Assembly: GCF_002915595.1 (NCBI RefSeq)
Contig: NZ_PQGG01000029.1
Location: forward strand, 29,906-93,905
DNA from: Zhongshania marina
GTDB taxonomy: Bacteria; Pseudomonadota; Gammaproteobacteria; Pseudomonadales; Spongiibacteraceae
Length of the DNA: 64,000 nucleotides
Direction of reading: 5' to 3'
Notes under the pieces: generated by a model
Told to the model about the DNA's origin: nothing
What the model saw: the letters and a program-made list of their open reading frames with translations, nothing else
Databases searched by the model: none
Made by a program: the position numbers and the translations under genes
Shown here: positions 55,948 to 62,322 of the stretch, in pieces
Numbering within the stretch: the first letter of the stretch is position 1
Layout: each line of letters begins with the position of its first letter

Positions 55948-57123
55948 TTACAGCTGATATTGGCGAGCGGCAAGATCCCGCATGATTTCTTCTGAACCAC
56001 CACCAATGGCATTAACCCGCACCTCTCGATAAAAGCGCTCTACTCGGTTACCCCGCAGATAACTCGCGCCACCCAAAATCTGGCTGGCTTCGCGGGCGCA
56101 ATATTCCATGGTTTCACTGGCCTGCACTTTTGCCATTGCTAAATCGCCGGGATCGCAACGACCGTCAATATAGGCCTGAGTTAAATATTGCAGATAGGTT
56201 TGGGTCGCATTTATTTTCTGTTTCATGGTGGCAATTTTATGGCGAATGACTTGATGATCTGCCAGACGTTTACCAAAAGTTTTACGCTGCTGCGCCCACT
56301 CAACAGCGTCTTCTAAACAGGCGCGGGCGGCGGCCTCCATAGTCACCGCCAAGCTTAGGCGTTCGGGGTTAAAATTGGTCATAATCACCAAAAAACCCAG
56401 TCCTTCTTCACCTAGCAAGTTTTCCGCTGGCACCCGCACATTGTCGAAATAGATAGTGCCGGTATTCGCGCACCACCACCCCTGCTTGCGGTCTAGCGGT
56501 GTTCTGGCAACGCCTGGCAAATCAGTCGGGATCAACAACATAGACACCCCACGGCCACCTTCTCCGCCGGTACGCACGGCGGTAGACACCCAATCGGCGT
56601 TCATCACCCCAGAAATAAAGGTTTTGCTCCCATTCACAATATAGTGGTCGCCGTCACGCACTGCGGTGGTCGTAATATTTGCCACATCAGAACCGCCGGA
56701 GGGCTCGGTTATACCCAGCGAGATGCGCTTCTCGCCTGCCAAAACCGGCGGTGCTACCATTTGCTTTACCGCCTCACTGCCGTAATTGATGACTGGCGGC
56801 AAACCAATGCCGTGAATCAATAAATTACTCATTAAGCCCCCCGCCGAACCAGCGCGGGTGAACTCCTCATTGGTGATATTGATATGCCACTGATCAATGC
56901 CCTCTGAGATACCACCATAGGCTTCTGGATAACCCATTTGCATCACACCAAGTTCAGCGGCCTTTGCCCACAATTCGTCGGGAATCTTGCCGGCTTCCTC
57001 CCATTCATCCAGAAATGGCACAACTTCTTTTTCTAACCATTTGCGAAGTTGCGTACGCCATTCCTCATGCTCAGGCAGCAAGTGGGGGTTGAACAAACGC
57101 GCGCTATCGAAATTAAGAGACAT
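55948..57123 (-). CDS. Acyl-CoA dehydrogenase, copy B
   Basis: A 391-residue acyl-CoA dehydrogenase, distant from copy A. FAD blocks ISLGITEPSGGSDVANI and FISGVMNADWV are clear. The MCAD glutamate position again reads IGGGSEEIM, so the base is probably in FNPERLSLAVT. The ATG at 57123 is chosen because the family starts with the MSLNFDSA-like segment. It heads the minus-strand run and is preceded by direct repeats likely bound by the AraC regulator. Confidence 0.9.
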   Translation of the reverse strand: MSLNFDSARLFNPHLLPEHEEWRTQLRKWLEKEVVPFLDEWEEAGKIPDELWAKAAELGVMQMGYPEAYGGISEGIDQWHINITNEEFTRAGSAGGLMSNLLIHGIGLPPVINYGSEAVKQMVAPPVLAGEKRISLGITEPSGGSDVANITTTAVRDGDHYIVNGSKTFISGVMNADWVSTAVRTGGEGGRGVSMLLIPTDLPGVARTPLDRKQGWWCANTGTIYFDNVRVPAENLLGEEGLGFLVIMTNFNPERLSLAVTMEAAARACLEDAVEWAQQRKTFGKRLADHQVIRHKIATMKQKINATQTYLQYLTQAYIDGRCDPGDLAMAKVQASETMEYCAREASQILGGASYLRGNRVERFYREVRVNAIGGGSEEIMRDLAARQYQL

Positions 57124-57191
57124 GGCCAACACCTACATTCAAGTCATTGCTATCAGCTTAGTCTAAAGCTACAGATAATTATGGCTTGGGC

Positions 57192-57222
57192 ATTGGTGCC
57201 AGCAATTCGGGAATTGGTGCCA
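57192..57222 (-). promoter_or_regulatory. Direct-repeat operator before the acyl-CoA dehydrogenase operon
   Basis: The 10-mer ATTGGTGCCA occurs twice (57192-57201 and 57213-57222) with a 21-bp period, two helical turns. That layout is usual for AraC-family activators. It lies between the AraC gene and the acyl-CoA dehydrogenase it may control. Confidence 0.55.
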
Positions 57223-57231
57223 AGGAGGAAA

Positions 57232-58284
57232 TTACTTTTTGCGAAAATCTCTGGGCGACACGCCATACCAGCTTCGAAATGCGGCGGAAAAGGAGCTCTG
57301 ATCCATATATCCCAATAAAAATGCGATATCGGTAATACTCAAACGCTCGTCACCCAAGTACTGTTGGGCGAGCTCAGCCCGCAGCTCTTGAAGCACCTGC
57401 AAGAATTGGGTGCCCTGCTCAGACAGGCGGCGCTGCAGGGTACGGCGAGAAATATTTAAGGCGGCGGCCACCTTATCTACCCCCATCTCTCCGCTGGGTA
57501 GCAAACGCAGCAGTGCTTTGCGCAGGGCCATAATGAATTCACTGCTGTCACTATCTTCTGCAAATAAATGTCGTATGGGCTGTGCCAAAACCTGCCCCCA
57601 ATCAGCATCTAAACCGATTAGCAAATAGTCGAGGCAAGCGAGGTCAAAATACAGACTACTAACTGGCTGATCGAATAATAGGTTTTCGCCAAACTGCTGC
57701 GTTAACAGACGTATATCCTGCGGCTTTGCATAGCTAAAATGGGCTGCCCGTACCGGTATTGGCCTTACACACACTGAATTTACTATGGCTGCGGCGACAC
57801 CGAGGGAGGAGTCCGACAAATAGCGCTGCGCAGTGGTTTCCGGTGCTAAGGGCTGCCAGTCCAGACACAAAAACTGCGCCTCCCGACGCACTTTTACTTC
57901 GCCAATATCACCCACAATCTTAAGCACACTAGGCATCACATTGAGGTATTCACGGAAGGTACGACAGGCAGAGCAGGCATAAAGCTGTAAATTTAGGCGG
58001 CCAATATAATCGATTCGACCAACATAAAGGCCAATGTCCGGTGTATTAGTGCACTGCGCCACACGCTCATACAAATCCAGCAACATCGCGACGGGATAGC
58101 GCCTATCGCCATCAAAAAGATCGCTGGGCTCAAGGCCAATATCACGCAGCAAATGCGGGATATCGGCACCTAAGGTTTCTGCAGCCTGTAAGAGCGTACT
58201 CATCGCCGAGCTATTTACCGAAGCCGACGTTCTCTCAGCAGCGCCGTCAGATACAGGCTTATGTAATGGCTTCTCTAGCAACAT
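57232..58284 (-). CDS. AraC-family transcriptional regulator
   Basis: A 350-residue regulator of the OruR/ArgR-like AraC group: an N-terminal Arabinose_bd-type domain (about residues 35-215) and a C-terminal AraC HTH (about 260-350) with MGVDKVAAALNISRRTLQRRLSEQGTQF and SITDIAFLLGYMDQSSFSAAFRSWYGVSPRDFRKK. The ligand is unknown. It lies between the acyl-CoA dehydrogenase operon downstream and the divergent alcohol dehydrogenase operon, and probably controls one or both. Confidence 0.9.
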   Translation of the reverse strand: MLLEKPLHKPVSDGAAERTSASVNSSAMSTLLQAAETLGADIPHLLRDIGLEPSDLFDGDRRYPVAMLLDLYERVAQCTNTPDIGLYVGRIDYIGRLNLQLYACSACRTFREYLNVMPSVLKIVGDIGEVKVRREAQFLCLDWQPLAPETTAQRYLSDSSLGVAAAIVNSVCVRPIPVRAAHFSYAKPQDIRLLTQQFGENLLFDQPVSSLYFDLACLDYLLIGLDADWGQVLAQPIRHLFAEDSDSSEFIMALRKALLRLLPSGEMGVDKVAAALNISRRTLQRRLSEQGTQFLQVLQELRAELAQQYLGDERLSITDIAFLLGYMDQSSFSAAFRSWYGVSPRDFRKK

Positions 58285-58350
58285 TATTCGTTTTCATCAC
58301 CGACTAAGCCTAAATGACAGACGCTTAATGCGCCCATGGGCTTATTTATC

Positions 58351-58416
58351 AACATTACAGCTAGGCAAACCTAGACCCAAGCTAGCGCGCCACTGTAATG
58401 TTAGGCATGCTAACAT
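58351..58416. promoter_or_regulatory. Inverted repeats in the AraC/alcohol dehydrogenase divergent promoter region
   Basis: AACATTACAG (58351-58360) is the exact inverse of CTGTAATGTT (58393-58402). Overlapping the second half is a palindrome, ATGTTAG-GCATG-CTAACAT (58398-58416). These are likely regulator sites. Confidence 0.5.
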
Positions 58417-58487
58417 CACAGACACCTGCTGCGCTTGGTATTGCGCAAGATTAGACTCGTAAAATAACAAGACTAGGGCATAAATGC

Positions 58488-59639
58488 ATGAAAGCCTTTG
58501 AGTTTCATACCACTAAATCCATTACCGTTGAACGCGGAGCCGCTGCTCGACTGGCTGAGCGTCTTAGGGATTTGGACTACAAATCAGTCATGATTGTGAC
58601 TGACGCGGGCGTGCTTCAAACGGGTTTATTAGAGCCGACCTTACGTAATTTTGCCGAACTCGGCATTGCTGTATCGGTCTTTTCCGAGGTTGTCGCAGAC
58701 CCGCCGGAAGCGGTAATCCAACAGGGTATTTACGCCGCGCAACAGCAACAAGCCGACTGCATTATTGGTTTTGGTGGCGGCAGCTCTATGGATGCCGCCA
58801 AGCTAATCGCTCTATTGTGTCACAGCGAGCAAGCGCTCTGCGATGTCTACGGCGTAAACGCAGCAACAGGACAACGCCTACCCTTGGTACTTATTCCCAC
58901 TACGGCGGGAACCGGTTCAGAAGTAACCGCTATTGCCATTGTCACCACCGGCAAAAACGAGAAGAAAGGCGTAGTCTCGCCGCTGCTACTCCCCGACCTA
59001 GCCTTGCTTGATGCGGAGCTAACCTTGGGCCTGCCAAGCCATGTCACCGCAGCAACTGGCATAGATGCGATGGTGCACGCGATAGAAGCCTTCACTAGCA
59101 AGCGTTTAAAAAATCCGATATCCGACAGCCTCGCCAAGGACGCCCTGCGTCTATTATCCGCCAATATTCACACCGCCTGTCAGCATGGCGAAAACATTCA
59201 GGCTAGAGAGAACATGTTACTCGGTTCCTGTCTAGCGGGCATGGCCTTTGCCAACGCGCCTGTTGGCGGTGTACACGCCTTGGCGTATCCGGTAGGAGCG
59301 CGCTTTCACGTACCCCACGGCCTATCAAACTCCTTAATGCTCGATGCTGTGCTGCGCTTTAATCTTCGCGATGCTGAACATCTCTATGCGGAGTTAGCCG
59401 ATGTGGTTTTCCCCGCCGTTGTAGGTACACCGCAAAGCCGCGCCGCATCGCTACTGAATTATCTAAAAGATTTACCTGAGGACTTGGGCATAGCGCAGTC
59501 ACTACGGGAAGTTGGGATTAGCGAAAGCGATATTCCACTGCTTGCAGAAGACGCCATGAAACAGACCCGCCTACTCATTAACAATCCAAGAGAAATTCAC
59601 CTAAGCGATGCCATCGCGCTCTATAAGGAGGCTCTGTGA
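58488..59639 (+). CDS. Iron-containing alcohol dehydrogenase
   Basis: A 383-residue group III alcohol dehydrogenase. The NAD-binding region has GFGGGSSMDAAKLIAL (about residues 95-110), followed by PTTAGTGSEVT, and the metal ligands fit Asp196, His200 (MVHAIEAF), His265 (GGVHALAYPVG) and His279 (HGLSNSL). It oxidises or reduces primary alcohols/aldehydes; fatty alcohols would fit the neighbouring thioesterases. It heads a plus-strand operon with two thioesterases. Confidence 0.9.
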   Translation: MKAFEFHTTKSITVERGAAARLAERLRDLDYKSVMIVTDAGVLQTGLLEPTLRNFAELGIAVSVFSEVVADPPEAVIQQGIYAAQQQQADCIIGFGGGSSMDAAKLIALLCHSEQALCDVYGVNAATGQRLPLVLIPTTAGTGSEVTAIAIVTTGKNEKKGVVSPLLLPDLALLDAELTLGLPSHVTAATGIDAMVHAIEAFTSKRLKNPISDSLAKDALRLLSANIHTACQHGENIQARENMLLGSCLAGMAFANAPVGGVHALAYPVGARFHVPHGLSNSLMLDAVLRFNLRDAEHLYAELADVVFPAVVGTPQSRAASLLNYLKDLPEDLGIAQSLREVGISESDIPLLAEDAMKQTRLLINNPREIHLSDAIALYKEAL

Positions 59640-60079
59640 GCAAAAACACACAGATTCCTACTCGGGCAGAATTCACGCACTTTTCAAATATTCAAACCCG
59701 CTGGCATGACAACGACGTGTATCAACACGTGAACAACGTGGTGTATTATTCTTTCTTCGACACCGCTGTAAACCAGCATTTAATTAACAGTGGCGTACTC
59801 GACATTGCCAACAGCCCCGCCATCGGTTTAGTAATAGAAACCCAGTGCCGCTACTTTTCCGCCGTCAGCTTTCCTGACTTAGTCTCGGTCGGTATTAAGG
59901 TGGAGCATCTTGGCAACAGCAGTGTGCGCTACCAAACTGCGCTATTTCGCAATGATGAGCAAACAGCATCAGCGGTGGGCAGCTTTGTGCATGTATACGT
60001 TGATCGCAAAACCAATCGGCCGGTCAGTATCCCTGACAATGTAAGAGCCGTATTAAGCCCGCTTAAGTCACTGGAGTAA
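59636..60079 (+). CDS. 4HBT-type acyl-CoA thioesterase
   Basis: A 147-residue hot-dog thioesterase of the YbgC/FadM type. The active-site segment is RWHDNDVYQHVNNVVYYSFFDTAVN (about residues 22-46) with the catalytic Asp. Starts at GTG, overlapping the alcohol dehydrogenase stop by four bases (GTGA), so it is coupled. Confidence 0.88.
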   Translation: MSKNTQIPTRAEFTHFSNIQTRWHDNDVYQHVNNVVYYSFFDTAVNQHLINSGVLDIANSPAIGLVIETQCRYFSAVSFPDLVSVGIKVEHLGNSSVRYQTALFRNDEQTASAVGSFVHVYVDRKTNRPVSIPDNVRAVLSPLKSLE

Positions 60080-60107
60080 TCGTGACTATTGCTAAACAGG
60101 AGTCACT

Positions 60108-60974
60108 ATGTCGGACGGATTAAAGAGTTTAATTGACATCCTCACCCTCGAAAAAATTGATGAGAACATCTATCGCGGCCAATCAGAGGCGACCGATTGG
60201 GGGCGAGTTTACGGCGGCCAAGTTATTGCACAAGCGCTCTCGGCTGCAGCGCAACAGGTTGATCCCGAGCGCCACATCCACTCATTTCACTGCTATTTTT
60301 TGCGCCCCGGCAACCCCGACTACCCGATTATTTTTGAGGTTGAGAGCAACCTAGACGCGGGCACGATTTCTAACCGCCGCGTAAAAGCAGTGCAGCGCGG
60401 ACAAACCATTTTCTTTATGACGAGCTCATTCCAGCTCAATATTGAGAGTTTTGACCATCAAAGCGAAATGCCCGTGGTTCCGCCGCCAGATGATTTGCCT
60501 CAGGAACTAGAACTACGCGAAGAGGATCTGCGCTTTGCGCCTGAAGAATGGCTGCCAAAATTTAACGCGGTGCGCGCCATTGATTTTCGCGCAGTGAATT
60601 ATTATGACCTTAAAAAGCCCTACAAAGGACCAGCCACCAAGCAGATATGGATGCGCCCATTTGGCAGTTTGCCAAACAACCCCTGCATTCATAATTACAT
60701 GCTCGCCTACGCCTCGGATTTTTTCTTTTTAGCGACCGCCAGCCAACCCCACAAAGTATCGTTTTTAACCGAAGACATGCGCATGGCCACCATTGACCAC
60801 AGCATGTGGTTTCATCGTCCCTTCGACTTCAATGACTGGCTGCTCTACGACATGGATAGCCCAAGCGCATCCAATGGTCGCGGTTTTGTACGCGGAAAAA
60901 TATACGACCGCGCTGGCCGCTTAGTAGCGAGTAGTACCCAAGAAGGCATCATGAGGAAAAAACGAGGGAGTTAA
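60108..60974 (+). CDS. tesB: Acyl-CoA thioesterase II
   Basis: A 288-residue double hot-dog thioesterase. N-terminal RVYGGQVIAQALSAAAQQV and FHCYFLRPGN (about residues 34-70), and the C-terminal SLDH-type block MATIDHSMWFHRPFDFNDWLLYDMDSPSASNGRGFVRGKIYDRAGRLVAS, are diagnostic of TesB. It hydrolyses medium to long acyl-CoAs. It lies 28 bp after the 4HBT gene. Confidence 0.93.
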   Translation: MSDGLKSLIDILTLEKIDENIYRGQSEATDWGRVYGGQVIAQALSAAAQQVDPERHIHSFHCYFLRPGNPDYPIIFEVESNLDAGTISNRRVKAVQRGQTIFFMTSSFQLNIESFDHQSEMPVVPPPDDLPQELELREEDLRFAPEEWLPKFNAVRAIDFRAVNYYDLKKPYKGPATKQIWMRPFGSLPNNPCIHNYMLAYASDFFFLATASQPHKVSFLTEDMRMATIDHSMWFHRPFDFNDWLLYDMDSPSASNGRGFVRGKIYDRAGRLVASSTQEGIMRKKRGS

Positions 60975-60982
60975 TTTAAAGT

Positions 60983-61017
60983 GGCCTGTCGTTCTCATAG
61001 CAAGATATTGACAGGCC
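60983..61017 (+). terminator. Probable terminator behind tesB
   Basis: An 8-bp stem GGCCTGTC / GACAGGCC with a 19-nt loop just after tesB. The T-run is weak, so confidence is moderate. Confidence 0.5.
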
Positions 61018-61103
61018 TTCAAATGTCAATTCACCCATAAGATGTCCGCTTTGGCCATCGTACGGTAAAGAAGTTATTGGAGGGCATAACCGCTGACTGG
61101 TAC

Positions 61104-61170
61104 TGGTAAAAAGCGGACGCTCAGAAATCCCGAATCGGATGGGAGTTGTATATTTTTCCACAGCCTCAAC
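61104..61170. repeat. Shared end sequence of cassette island, right copy
   Basis: 61104-61129 matches 13340-13365 at 24 of 26 positions. It leads after 31 bp into ACAGCCTCAA and the attC at 61163-61234. It marks the outer end of the right cassette array. Confidence 0.6.
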
Positions 61171-61234
61171 GTCGCCAGCAGGGGCAGACAAAGCGCGCAG
61201 CGGTTTGGCTGTCCCTCTGGCTGGCTTGTTAGGC
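61163..61234 (-). other. Integron attC site behind the DUF4287 gene
   Basis: On the minus strand: core GCCTAAC, spacer AA, stem GCCAGC, a 38-nt middle containing further pairing, stem GCTGGC, spacer GAC, core GTTGAGG. The left core is the exact complement of GTTAGGC, which begins this cassette at 61878-61872, as expected for an integron cassette. Confidence 0.85.
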
Positions 61235-61237
61235 ATT

Positions 61238-61453
61238 TTATGCACCTTCTTTATCACGGAAGTAGGCAACAAGTGCATTCGCATGACCATGCCCTAGATT
61301 ATGTTCAGACTTGAGCCAAGCTACCATTTCCATGTGTTTTAGTTGTTTTTGCTTTTTAAGCAGATTTAGCCAATGCTCGACTGGAAAACCATACTTCTTC
61401 TCAATGGAAGGAAAATAAGATGCAGGACCTTTAACTTTTTCTTGACCAGACAT
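61238..61453 (-). CDS. DUF4287 small protein
   Basis: A 71-residue cytoplasmic protein with the DUF4287 signature: ASYFPSIEKKYGFPVEHWLNLL (about residues 11-32), LKHMEMVAWLKSEHNLGHGHANALVAYF. Function unknown; the family is a frequent small cassette protein. It lies 19 bp after the DoxX gene and 4 bp before an attC core, so the two genes form one two-gene cassette. AAGG lies 7 bases before the ATG. Confidence 0.85.
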   Translation of the reverse strand: MSGQEKVKGPASYFPSIEKKYGFPVEHWLNLLKKQKQLKHMEMVAWLKSEHNLGHGHANALVAYFRDKEGA

Positions 61454-61472
61454 TTGCGTACCTTATTGAAAT

Positions 61473-61847
61473 TTATTTTATTTTTAGAGGGAATAACCTT
61501 CTGACACTTTCATCCCTTAACCACAGAGCCAGCCACATAAATATACCAAGATATACACTAAACAATGTATGGGAAAATAACGGGCTCTCCGCACGTAAAT
61601 GACTGGCTATGGCCCCACCAAATAGCCCTGTCATTAAGATGCAGCCTAACAACGATGTTCGCGGAACCAAAAACAATATAGTGCACAATAGCTCAATAAA
61701 GCCTATTAAAAATACATATTTTGTCGGCCAGCCAATTTCTATAAGTGGGTCAAGCGCTACCTCGGCTCCCAATAACTTGGGTGCTACGGACGCTGCTAGC
61801 ATAAATAACGCGAAAAGAACTGAAATTCCCCAACCATACTTTTTCAT
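61473..61847 (-). CDS. DoxX/DoxD-like membrane protein
   Basis: A 124-residue protein with four membrane helices (about residues 5-25, 48-66, 71-88, 98-114) and the pattern of DoxX-family proteins: GWPTKYVFLIGFIELLCTILFLVPRTS. Function uncertain; relatives occur in redox and detoxification settings. The ATG at 61847 has AGAGGGA ahead. First gene of a two-gene cassette, preceded by the cassette boundary GTTAGGC. Confidence 0.82.
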   Translation of the reverse strand: MKKYGWGISVLFALFMLAASVAPKLLGAEVALDPLIEIGWPTKYVFLIGFIELLCTILFLVPRTSLLGCILMTGLFGGAIASHLRAESPLFSHTLFSVYLGIFMWLALWLRDESVRRLFPLKIK

Positions 61848-61871
61848 ACTTCCCTCTATCGTATTCTGTAT

Positions 61872-61982
61872 GCCTAACGCCCGCCACAACCGCATTTATG
61901 GAGTGGCTTTGTTTGTGTTATAAGCGCAGCGTACACAAACGAAGACACGGAATAAATGTCGGATTGCTGGCGCTTGTTACAC
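61872..61982 (-). other. Integron attC site upstream of the DoxX cassette
   Basis: On the minus strand: GTGTAAC, AA, GCGCCAGCAATCCG..., and a matching CGGTTGTGGCGGGC, then GTTAGGC, about 111 bp. The arms pair over GCGCCA, CCG and ATTTAT with a bulky centre. The left core GTGTAAC is the exact complement of the GTTACAC that opens the neighbouring cassette (62248 side). Confidence 0.8.
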
Positions 61983-62244
61983 GAAGGTAGAATTTAGAAC
62001 TACCTTCGTCAAATTACACTGCAAACCAGATTAAAATGCTAAGGCTGGCAGTAGTTTAATTCCGCTTTGCGGCGGTAGATGCCTCGGTGTTGTTACCTGC
62101 CGACGGCACCATTTACCTATGCGGGAAAACCCAACGGTGGCAGCTTACTAGGCTGGCACTTTTTCTATTACTGGCACAACGGTTAGACACCTAACACACT
62201 CCACAGCCGCTAATTTAGTAGCAGATTTACGAAACCTAAAAACG
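61983..62244 (-). other. Integron cassette without a convincing reading frame
   Basis: About 260 bp between two attC sites. No reading frame here has a start with a ribosome site and a family I recognise. Its end carries a perfect 10-bp hairpin, ACGAAGGTAG / CTACCTTCGT (61981-62009), next to the attC core. It could be a non-coding or decayed cassette. Confidence 0.5.
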
Positions 62245-62322
62245 TGTAACGCCTGAGTTGAGGTGCCGTTTTGGAGTGAAGCCGCAGGCGTAACGGAAAA
62301 ACGGTCACCTCCAACGACTTGT
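62244..62322 (-). other. attC site split by a group II intron
   Basis: On the minus strand it begins with ACAAGTCGTTGGAGGTG and ends CACCTCAACTCAGGC-GTTACAC, with an inner AAAACGG / CCGTTTT stem. The outer core base sequence after ACTTGT (plus strand) is interrupted exactly where group IIC-attC introns insert (TTGT|T). The missing TRRRY part should reappear after the intron, beyond the window. Confidence 0.75.

Noticed and set aside
57190..57222. TGGCAC on the minus strand as a sigma-54 -24 element
   Set aside because: No GC at the required distance; the repeat layout fits an AraC site better.
60976..61290. 104-residue reading frame on the minus strand
   Set aside because: It runs through the DUF4287 3' end and the attC site and has no ribosome site; the frame is incidental.
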